Source of the DNA: Paraliobacillus quinghaiensis
GTDB taxonomy: Bacteria; Bacillota; Bacilli; Bacillales; Amphibacillaceae
Direction: 5' to 3'
DNA length: 64,000 bases
Assembly: GCF_003426025.1 (NCBI RefSeq)
Contig: NZ_QJSH01000009.1
Span: 62,001-126,000, forward strand
Shown: in pieces, positions 57,776 to 64,000 of the stretch
How the letters are laid out: every line of letters begins with the position of its first letter
How positions within the stretch are numbered: position 1 is the stretch's first letter
Notes under the pieces: generated by a model
Told to the model about the DNA's origin: nothing
Databases searched by the model: none
Seen by the model: the letters and a program-made list of their open reading frames with translations, nothing else
Made by a program: the position numbers and the translations under genes

Positions 57776-57850
57776 GGTATCGGCCCCCAAAAGTAAGAGT
57801 ATAAAATCTAACTTTTGAGGGTAACCACCTAATTTAGCTTGGTCTTTTTT
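57760..57850 (+). terminator. Long hairpin terminator overlapping the uvrC 3' end
   Basis: AAAAGACCAGAGCTAA (57760-57775) pairs with TTTAGCTTGGTCTTTT (57833-57848), with an inner CAAAAGT/ACTTTTG stem (57788-57794 and 57811-57817), then a T-run. The left arm is the end of the coding sequence including the stop codon. Confidence 0.75.
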
Positions 57851-57863
57851 GCTGTTAACAATT

Positions 57864-58298
57864 TTACTTATTGTATAAGACATGAAATTCCACAAAATTT
57901 TTACGTTCTTTGATTTCTTCAGTACATTCACATTGAATGCCTTTAATTTGTTGGATTGCTTCAGCTAAGAAACCAGATTCGAGACGATAGTCTTCAATAA
58001 TATCTGCTTTCATACGTTGTGTAACTGATGAACCTGATAATTGAAAAATGTATTCACGCCTTTTTTCTTTAACACTAGTTAGTGATCCCCAACCTGTTTT
58101 ATAGAAAAAGTCAGCAACTTGATCAAATGTTTCCCATTTTATTTGTTTTGCAATATTTCTCCCCATTACATAAAGAATTGTATTAGCATCTTTTCCAAGT
58201 AGATCTGGTAAGCAAACGTAACGAAGTAAATCATAACCAGAACCAGTTGTTTGTAATTTTTCAACTACTTGATCTGTCTGGTTTAAGTTTTGATGCAT
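57864..58298 (-). CDS. yslB: YslB, DUF2507 protein
   Basis: 144 residues from the ATG at 58298 (AAGGGGAT upstream); the longer frame to 58376 has no ribosome site. The DUF2507 pattern is visible: RYVCLPDLLGKDANTILYVM, GWGSLTSVKEKRREYIFQLSG and CECTEEIKERKNFVEFHVLY. Function unknown; a four-vinyl-reductase-like fold is typical of the family. In B. subtilis yslB lies just before sdhCAB and reads in the same direction as uvrC; here it is on the opposite strand and the sdh genes are missing. Confidence 0.86.
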   Translation of the reverse strand: MHQNLNQTDQVVEKLQTTGSGYDLLRYVCLPDLLGKDANTILYVMGRNIAKQIKWETFDQVADFFYKTGWGSLTSVKEKRREYIFQLSGSSVTQRMKADIIEDYRLESGFLAEAIQQIKGIQCECTEEIKERKNFVEFHVLYNK

Positions 58299-58445
58299 AA
58301 AGATTATCCCCTTCCATAACAACAACGATAAAATTAATCTAATCATTATTATCGCTTGAAATAGTAGGGATTGCAACCATCATTTAGTCAATTTTTTGGT
58401 TGTAGGACAAAGGTATATTTTGATTGAAATAGTATGCGAGCAGGC

Positions 58446-58473
58446 ACAGAAAAGATTTTTGTAACATAGAATA
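58446..58473 (+). promoter_or_regulatory. Sigma-K-type promoter of gerE
   Basis: AC (58446-58447) is followed after 17 bases by CATAGAATA (58465-58473), which fits the sigma-K form AC-17-CATANNNTA. It is about 60 bases upstream of the gerE start. B. subtilis gerE is transcribed by sigma-K polymerase. Confidence 0.72.
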
Positions 58474-58534
58474 CCTTGACTAAATAAATACCCTTCAATA
58501 CGTAGCTCTAAAGACAGCAAGGAGGGGTTAACAC

Positions 58535-58759
58535 TTGATAGATAGTGACTACAAGCCGAAGCAACTATTAACTAAACGAGAAAAAGAGGTATTTGAGCTT
58601 TTAGTACAGGACAAAACAACAAAAGATATAGCCCAGGAACTGTTTATTTCTCAAAAAACAGTAAGGAACCACATTTCAAATGCAATGCAAAAGCTTGGTG
58701 TAAAGGGGCGTTCGCAAGCAGTTGTAGAGCTTCTACGTATGGGTGAGTTGAAGCTCTAA
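58535..58759 (+). CDS. gerE: Spore coat and germination regulator GerE
   Basis: 74 residues, exactly the length of B. subtilis GerE. It is a stand-alone LuxR/NarL-type helix-turn-helix: LLTKREKEVFELLVQDKTTK, then DIAQELFISQKTVRNHISNA and a dimer helix ending VVELLRMGEL. The late mother-cell regulator of coat genes. The start is TTG behind AAGGAGGGG. A sigma-K-type promoter lies upstream. Highly conserved, so identity is clear. Confidence 0.97.
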   Translation: MIDSDYKPKQLLTKREKEVFELLVQDKTTKDIAQELFISQKTVRNHISNAMQKLGVKGRSQAVVELLRMGELKL

Positions 58760-58764
58760 TAAAG

Positions 58765-58793
58765 GCCGACTTTCTTAAGGGAAGTCGGTTTTT
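58765..58793 (+). terminator. Rho-independent terminator of gerE
   Basis: CCGACTT (58765-58771) pairs with AAGTCGG (58781-58787), followed by TTTTTT. Confidence 0.88.
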
Positions 58794-58923
58794 TGTGGGA
58801 TAAAGTTCAGTTCTTAACTTTTTTGTTTTTCTTTCTTATTTTAATACTTTGAAAGGTGGATTTGATGGAATGCTGATGGTAAAGTAAACTAAGTACATAT
58901 ATCGAAAAGTTAGGATGAAAGAA

Positions 58924-60120
58924 ATGTCAAATGAAGTTCAATTAAAGGTTAAAGATAAGTTTGTTTCCAAATATAAGGCGGGATTTCCCCAAATAAATAA
59001 AGAGGCAATTTTAAATTTAGATGTATTAAAGGATGAAGGAACAATTGTTTCTTTAGTTGATGAAAAAAATAATTTTTTAGGTAAAGGTTACTATGGTAGA
59101 CAAAATAAGGGATTTGGCTGGATATTAACACAAAAAGAAACTGAGTCAATAGATCAACAGTTTTTTGTTAATAAGTTACGTGCCGCATTTGATCAGCGTC
59201 ATGCTTTCTATAAGGATAAAGATACCACCGCATTTAGAGTTTTCAATGGTGAAGGTGATGGTATAGGAGGTTTAACAATAGAATATTATGATGGCTACTA
59301 TGTTATAAACTGGTACAGTCATGGTATCTATTGTTTTAAAGATTTGATCATTCAATCACTAACCAACTTAGTTGATTTTAAAGCTATATATGAGAAAAAG
59401 AGATTTGATGTTGGCGGCAAGTATGTGGAAGATGATGACTTTGTGTCGGGTGAAAGAGGACAATTCCCGATTATTATTAAGGAAAATGGCGTAAATTTTG
59501 CTGTGTATTTAAATGAAGGACCAATGACAGGTATATTTCTTGATCAAAGACAGGTTAGGAAAACAATAAGAGACAAGTATGCAAAAGGGAAAACGGTGTT
59601 AAATACATTCTCATATACTGGGGCTTTTTCTGTGTATGCGGCTCTTGGTGGTGCAAAGGAAACAACAAGTGTTGATCTTGCAAATCGTAGTTTACCGAAA
59701 ACTGTTGAACAATTTCAGGCCAACGGAATTGACGAAAACGATCATGTGATAAGAGTAATGGATGTATTCAATTATTTTAAGTACGCTATTAAGAAAAATC
59801 TTAGCTTTGACATGGTTATCTTAGATCCACCAAGCTTTGCTAGATCTAAAAAACATACATTTAGTGCAGCGAAAGATTATGTAAAATTACTTGAAGAGAC
59901 AATTGCTATCACGGCTGATAAGGGTATTATTGTTGCTTCTACTAATTCTAGTGGGTTTGGTATGGATAAGTTTAAAGGCTTTATCGAAAAAGCTTTTAAA
60001 AATACAAATGGGCAATACAAGATTATTGATACATTTAGTCTTCCAGATGATTTTAAGACTATTAAACAGTATAAAGAGGGAAATTACCTTAAAGTAGTTT
60101 TTATTAAGAAGATAAAATAA
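58924..60120 (+). CDS. RlmI-like class I SAM-dependent rRNA methyltransferase
   Basis: 398 residues from the ATG at 58924; an ATG at 58915 lies in the AGGATG ribosome site. An N-terminal PUA-like domain (about 1-75), then a Rossmann methyltransferase with the SAM motif TVLNTFSYTGAFSVYAALGG near 224 and the catalytic DMVILDPPSFARSKK near 297. The E. coli homologue RlmI makes m5C in 23S rRNA. It is not in this place in B. subtilis (gerE is followed by ysmB), so it is an insertion. Exact target not known. Confidence 0.86.
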   Translation: MSNEVQLKVKDKFVSKYKAGFPQINKEAILNLDVLKDEGTIVSLVDEKNNFLGKGYYGRQNKGFGWILTQKETESIDQQFFVNKLRAAFDQRHAFYKDKDTTAFRVFNGEGDGIGGLTIEYYDGYYVINWYSHGIYCFKDLIIQSLTNLVDFKAIYEKKRFDVGGKYVEDDDFVSGERGQFPIIIKENGVNFAVYLNEGPMTGIFLDQRQVRKTIRDKYAKGKTVLNTFSYTGAFSVYAALGGAKETTSVDLANRSLPKTVEQFQANGIDENDHVIRVMDVFNYFKYAIKKNLSFDMVILDPPSFARSKKHTFSAAKDYVKLLEETIAITADKGIIVASTNSSGFGMDKFKGFIEKAFKNTNGQYKIIDTFSLPDDFKTIKQYKEGNYLKVVFIKKIK

Positions 60121-60224
60121 AAGTTTTTGCATATGGTTAAAAGACCGTTGCTAATTGTTTAAGTATAATTAAAGTGTAAGTATATAATCCAGTATCATTA
60201 AGAATGCAGAGGAGGGGGAAGTTA

Positions 60225-61055
60225 GTGGTCCGTATTATAACCGATAGTTCAGCAGATATCCCTAATGATTTATTAGAAAAGTATGCAATATCTGTAGTTC
60301 CATTATCAATAAACGTAGATGATCAAGATTATTTTGAAGGAGTTGACTTAACACCTGAATCTTTTTATCAAAAAATGTCAGAAACTGAAATCTTACCTAA
60401 AACGTCTCAACCTACACCTTTGAATTTTTCAAATGTATTTATGGATTTATCGAAAAATGGTGAGGAATTACTTTGTCTCACCATTTCATCTGGCCTAAGT
60501 GGAACGTATCAATCAGCAAATTTAGGTAAACAACAAGCAAATGTAAATGTTACAATTTTTGATACATTAGCTGGCTCATTAGGACATGGTTTGCAAGTAA
60601 TAAAAGCAGCTGAACTTGCTGAGCGAGGATATTCAGTTAGAGAAATAGTTGGAGAATTACAAGATTTAAAAGAAAATATGAATATATTAATTTTGTTAGA
60701 TACTCTTGAAAATGTGGTCAAAGGTGGCCGACTGAGTAAATTTCAAGGATCTGTAGCTAAGGTCTTAAATATCAAGGTTATTTTAGAAGGGGTAAATGGA
60801 GAAGTTGAAGTATTAGAAAAAGTTAGAGGTAGTAGAAGATTCTTTAAAAGAACATTAGAAATTATTGGAGAACGGAAACAGGATTTCTCAGACACAGTTT
60901 TTGGTATTACACATACTGGAAACATGAAGGATGTTGAGTTTTTAAAGAATGAAATTAAGGCTAGATATAAACCAAAAGATATCATCGTTAATTATATGGG
61001 GGCTACTATGGGTACGTATGCAGGAAAGGGTGGAACGATTGTTTCATTTCGATAA
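60225..61055 (+). CDS. DegV family fatty-acid-binding protein
   Basis: 276 residues from the GTG at 60225, six bases after GGAGGGGG; the ATG at 60204 precedes that ribosome site and would translate it. DegV fold: VRIITDSSADIPNDLLEKY at the start, TSQPTPLNFSNVF and the lipid-site SSGLSGTYQSANLG near 98. DegV (FakB) proteins bind fatty acids and present them to the kinase FakA. The gene is an insertion between the methyltransferase and ysmB relative to B. subtilis. Confidence 0.88.
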   Translation: MVRIITDSSADIPNDLLEKYAISVVPLSINVDDQDYFEGVDLTPESFYQKMSETEILPKTSQPTPLNFSNVFMDLSKNGEELLCLTISSGLSGTYQSANLGKQQANVNVTIFDTLAGSLGHGLQVIKAAELAERGYSVREIVGELQDLKENMNILILLDTLENVVKGGRLSKFQGSVAKVLNIKVILEGVNGEVEVLEKVRGSRRFFKRTLEIIGERKQDFSDTVFGITHTGNMKDVEFLKNEIKARYKPKDIIVNYMGATMGTYAGKGGTIVSFR

Positions 61056-61139
61056 CATCTCTAAGATAATTAACCATCTTCCTTAGAAAAATGGTATGAT
61101 ACAGTAAGAATAACCGTACTTAAAGGAGGGTTCGCCCCC

Positions 61140-61604
61140 GTGGAAGAAGTAAAAAATCCAACTACTATTGCCGAAGTTGAGAGAGAACTACGTTATATTT
61201 CGGGGATTATCAAACAAAAAGGTCGCGAAATTTTAAAGAATTATTCAATTACAACACCACAGTTTATTGCTTTGCAGTGGTTATTAGAAGATGGGGACTT
61301 AACAATTGGTGAAGTATCTAATAAAATAAATTTAGCATTTAGTACAACCACTGATCTAATTGATCGAATGGAAAAAAATCTTTTAGTTGAGCGAAAAAGG
61401 GATACAAAAGATCGTCGAGTTGTTCGAATACATTTATTAGATAAGGGTAAAAACATTATTCATGAAGTGATCGAAAAGAGACAAGCTTATTTGGAAGCTG
61501 TGTTAGATGATGTTCCAATAGATCGTGTGGAAGTATTGCATGACATTTTGAAGTTGCTTCATGATCAAATGAGAATGGATAAAGAAAAAAATAGCAATGT
61601 GTAA
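61140..61604 (+). CDS. ysmB: YsmB, MarR family regulator
   Basis: 154 residues. A MarR winged helix: an N-terminal dimer helix, TTPQFIALQWLLEDGDLTIG, the recognition helix GEVSNKINLAFSTTTDLIDR and a wing with KRDTKDRRVVRIHL. Start GTG follows AAAGGAGGG by nine bases. It lies before racE as in B. subtilis (ysmB-racE). Ligand and targets are unknown. Confidence 0.9.
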   Translation: MEEVKNPTTIAEVERELRYISGIIKQKGREILKNYSITTPQFIALQWLLEDGDLTIGEVSNKINLAFSTTTDLIDRMEKNLLVERKRDTKDRRVVRIHLLDKGKNIIHEVIEKRQAYLEAVLDDVPIDRVEVLHDILKLLHDQMRMDKEKNSNV

Positions 61605-61631
61605 ACATTTGAGATAAAGAGGGGATTAGAA

Positions 61632-62438
61632 GTGGATCAACCGATTGGAGTCATTGACTCAGGTGTTGGTGGTCTGACAGTAGCTAGTGAGCTTATGCGT
61701 CAATTACCAAAGGAGAAGTTAATTTATTTAGGGGATACATTAAGGTGTCCATATGGTCCAAGGCCTAAAGAAGAAGTAATTCAATTCACCATGGAAATGG
61801 TTGATTTTTTGTTGAAGAAAGATATAAAGTTACTTGTTGTCGCGTGTAATACGGCGACTGCTTTCACTTTAGAACTTCTGCAAGAAAAATTAGCTATTCC
61901 TGTGATTGGAGTCATTCAACCAGGTGCTCGTGCTGCAATAAAAATGACACAAAAAATGCAGATTGGTGTAATTGGTACAGAGGGAACGATTGCAAGTAAA
62001 GCATATCCAGAGGCACTTCACAGTATTAACTCTGAGATAGAAGTACATGATTTGGCTTGCCCGCTTTTTGTACCAATGGTCGAGCGAGGGGTTTTAAATG
62101 GGCCAGATGCTTATAGCGTAATAGAAGACTCATTGCATTCTATTAAAGAAAAACAGCAAATAGATACCTTGATACTAGGTTGTACACATTATCCGCTGCT
62201 AAAGGATACAATACAAGCCGTTGTCGGTGATGCTGTTCATATCATTTCATCAGGTGAGGAAACAGCGCGAGAGGTTAGCGCAATAATGGGTTACCATCAA
62301 ACCTTATATGAAGGGGAACGCATTCCGATGCATGAATTTTATACAACCGGCTCTTGGGAAGTTTTTCAACAAATCGCCAATAATTGGCTAAATATACCGA
62401 TTAATATTATTGAGAATGCAAATATAGTAATAGATTAA
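61632..62438 (+). CDS. racE: Glutamate racemase
   Basis: 268 residues, usual length (RacE/MurI). Interconverts L- and D-glutamate for peptidoglycan. The catalytic cysteines are in VVACNTATAF (Cys72) and LGCTHYPLL (about 184), and the N-terminal GVIDSGVGGLTV is the substrate loop. Start GTG follows AGAGGGG. It lies between ysmB and gerM as in B. subtilis. A terminator follows at once. Confidence 0.96.
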   Translation: MDQPIGVIDSGVGGLTVASELMRQLPKEKLIYLGDTLRCPYGPRPKEEVIQFTMEMVDFLLKKDIKLLVVACNTATAFTLELLQEKLAIPVIGVIQPGARAAIKMTQKMQIGVIGTEGTIASKAYPEALHSINSEIEVHDLACPLFVPMVERGVLNGPDAYSVIEDSLHSIKEKQQIDTLILGCTHYPLLKDTIQAVVGDAVHIISSGEETAREVSAIMGYHQTLYEGERIPMHEFYTTGSWEVFQQIANNWLNIPINIIENANIVID

Positions 62439-62468
62439 AACAAGTGTGAAATAGCACTTGTTTTTTTA
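62438..62468 (+). terminator. Rho-independent terminator of racE
   Basis: AAACAAGTG (62438-62446) pairs with CACTTGTTT (62455-62463), followed by TTTT. Confidence 0.9.
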
Positions 62469-62532
62469 TGTTTTCTTTAGGTTCTTTTCGTAAACATTGT
62501 TGTTTGAAAAAATTCGGACTTGAGATAAAAAG

Positions 62533-63059
62533 TGCAATAACTAGTAATGTGAGTTACTAACCCGCTACGTCAGTAAATGGATTCCCTTTCCGTGGGCTCA
62601 GTCTCAGCTAACTCGGAGGTAAAAAACACCTCCGAGTGGATCTTCGACTTGTAAGGGAAGGACCACAGGCTAAAACCGTCCTTGTCGGACAACGCCTGCA
62701 TGACCCTTGTAGGGCCTCAGGAGTGTCATCCATTTGCCTCCTTCGCTAGTTAGAGTATCTAATTATAATTTGAGGTATTAACGCTCAATAAGCTCTTCTA
62801 CAACTATCTAGCGGATCAAATGAAATTGACGACACTCCTGCAGGAACAGCGAGTGTTTTTGATGGGACGAGTAATCGCAGTCCCACGAGCTGAAGATCCA
62901 CTAGGAAGCGTTCTTTGGGCCTGCGGTTACTCGGCCCACCGAAAACATTTGCTTCCTAGTTAGCTGAAGCCGTGCCTGCGGAAAGGGAGTCAATTTCATT
63001 TGAGGAGCGGCAACTTAAGTTACTAATTGCTGACTATACGATTTAAATTTTTAATACAT
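62533..63059. repeat. Long copy of the composite inverted repeat, with hairpin insertions
   Basis: This fills most of the 773-base gap between racE and gerM. Two related arms face each other across an AT-rich centre (about 62755-62815). ACTCGGAGGT..ACCTCCGAGT hairpin lies at 62611-62637; GACACTCCTGCAGGAACAGC at 62831-62850 opens the right arm. The 32-nt module is inserted at 62854-62885 and, reversed, at 62916-62947. A further structured stretch of about 65 bases (62655-62720) is not shared with the 32.7 kb copy. No coding potential. Confidence 0.8.
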
Positions 63060-63211
63060 AGTTTATTTGAATTGTGTCATATAAACAATCTTATAGAATA
63101 AAGCATTTTTAAAAAAATTAAAAACTAATTAAACTTTCATTTTATTGCTTGGTCTATTTTGTGAAACTGCTCGTATACATAATAATACAAACCATCGTAG
63201 GAGGGAAAAAC

Positions 63212-64000
63212 ATGAGGAAGCAAATGAGTAGACTGACAATACGAATTGGATTACCGATTTTGTTTGTATTATTTTTCACAACTGGTTGTGGTTTTTTTCA
63301 AGGCGAACAAACATTGGAAGAAATAGATGTTCCAGCAACGAGTCAAACAAGTGATGAAGAAGCTAATGCTGATTCAGATGTAGTAGATGAAGCAAGTGAT
63401 GCAGAGGTTACGACTGTAGAAGTCGAGACTGTTCCTAGAGAATTATATTTAATAAATGAAGAAGGGATGGTTGTTCCACAAACAGTAGAATTACCAAAGC
63501 CCGAATCAAATGAAGTTGCAGCACAAGTATTAGAATATCTAATTAAAGATGGCCCAGTAACTAATATTCTACCAAATGGTTTTGAAGCAGTATTACCAGC
63601 GAATACTGAGATTTTAGGTCTGACACTACAGCCGGATGGAACGTTAATAGTTGATGTTTCGAATGAATTTACAGAATACCAAGCAGAAGAAGAGCAACAA
63701 ATTATTCAGGCTATGACATACACATTGACACAATTTGAGAATGTTGACAGGGTTACACTTTGGATTAATGGCTATGAACAAACAGAGATGCCTGTAAATG
63801 GTACACCGCTATCAGAAGGATACTCCCGTGCTAATGGGATTAACATTCATTATACTGATGGTGTTGACTTAATGGATAGTGAAGCTGTTACGCTTTACTA
63901 TCCAACACAACAAGGTGAGCAGTTTTATTATGTACCAGTTACACAACATGTTGAAATGGTAAATGATAATCTTTACCAATCAGTAGTACAAGCATTACTT
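63212..64000 (+). CDS. gerM: Germination protein GerM, lipoprotein with two GerMN domains, 3' end missing
   Basis: The frame is open to the window edge, giving 263 residues so far. An N-terminal signal ends in a lipobox (FFTTGCGFF, Cys about 30), followed by an acidic linker (about 40-75, rich in E, D, V, T). The first GerMN domain (about 76-180) includes FENVDRVTLWINGYEQTEM and a second domain begins near 205 (ATGLINI-like, VTLYYPTQQGEQFYYVPVTQ). GerM is a mother-cell (sigma-E) protein needed for engulfment and germination in B. subtilis. Start ATG follows AGGAGGG. It follows racE as in B. subtilis. Confidence 0.92.
   Translation, partial: MRKQMSRLTIRIGLPILFVLFFTTGCGFFQGEQTLEEIDVPATSQTSDEEANADSDVVDEASDAEVTTVEVETVPRELYLINEEGMVVPQTVELPKPESNEVAAQVLEYLIKDGPVTNILPNGFEAVLPANTEILGLTLQPDGTLIVDVSNEFTEYQAEEEQQIIQAMTYTLTQFENVDRVTLWINGYEQTEMPVNGTPLSEGYSRANGINIHYTDGVDLMDSEAVTLYYPTQQGEQFYYVPVTQHVEMVNDNLYQSVVQALL

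Noticed and set aside
60204-60224. ATG start upstream of the DegV gene
   Set aside because: It is in front of the GGAGGGGG ribosome site and would translate it; GTG at 60225 has the right spacing.

Overview
The window is a low-GC Firmicute chromosome segment from a spore-forming member of the Bacillaceae. The evidence is gene order and content: ytoI-nrnA-ytrHI-dnaE-ytsJ-accDA-pfkA-pyk-citZ-icd-phoPR-polA-mutM-ytaF-coaE-speD-nrdR-dnaB-dnaI-ytxC-thrS-infC-rpmI-rplT-ysdAB-ysdC-sspI-ysgA-pheST-rnhC-zapA-yshB-polX-mutS2-yshE-trxA-uvrC-yslB-gerE-ysmB-racE-gerM follows the Bacillus subtilis backbone almost gene for gene. Sporulation genes (ytrH, ytrI, ytxC, sspI, gerE, gerM, ytaF) are present. Two T-box leaders (thrS, pheS), an L20-type leader with an ATT-started infC, a sigma-W-type promoter for ysdB and a sigma-K-type promoter for gerE support this placement.

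Layout. 1-3.7 kb: end of a YtpI-like gene, ytoI, nrnA and the divergent ytrHI sporulation pair. 3.9-14.1 kb: dnaE, then malic enzyme, a FadR/GntR-type regulator and accDA (carbon flow into malonyl-CoA), then pfkA-pyk. 14.2-18.9 kb: fxsA, ytvI, ytwI, citZ-icd. 19.4-23.4 kb: phoPR and an hflK/hflC pair. 23.6-32.6 kb: DNA repair and replication genes (polA, mutM, dnaB, dnaI) with ytaF, coaE, speD and nrdR. 33-43 kb: ytxC, thrS, the infC operon, ysdAB, ysdC, a lytic transglycosylase and sspI. 43-58.3 kb: ysgA, pheST, rnhC, zapA, polX, mutS2, trxA, uvrC. 58.5-64 kb: gerE, an RlmI-like methyltransferase, a DegV protein, ysmB, racE and a gerM that runs off the window.

Several genes that B. subtilis keeps in these intervals are absent: mdh after icd, sdhCAB between yslB and gerE, the fatty-acid oxidation/etf block between yshE and trxA, and gapB next to speD. 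With citZ and icd kept, this suggests a partial citrate branch (for 2-oxoglutarate) and a mainly fermentative or weakly respiring lifestyle, as in Amphibacillus-like Bacillaceae. This is inference, since the genes could lie elsewhere.

The least ordinary content is between genes. A large inverted repeat family (2.7, 19.0, 32.7-33.2, 62.5-63.1 kb, with remnants at 39.8 and 42.7 kb) carries a separate 32-nt hairpin that is present or absent at equivalent sites of different copies and whose stem changes in a compensatory way. A 142-bp terminal-inverted-repeat element at 41.5 kb has an internally deleted copy at 8.6 kb and a remnant at 55.9 kb. The speD leader can fold into a nested structure whose C-run is complementary to the speD ribosome binding site, a candidate cis-regulatory RNA. 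nrdR appears frameshifted in a T6 tract, and a FadR-type operator lies at the promoter of the malic enzyme-accDA operon.
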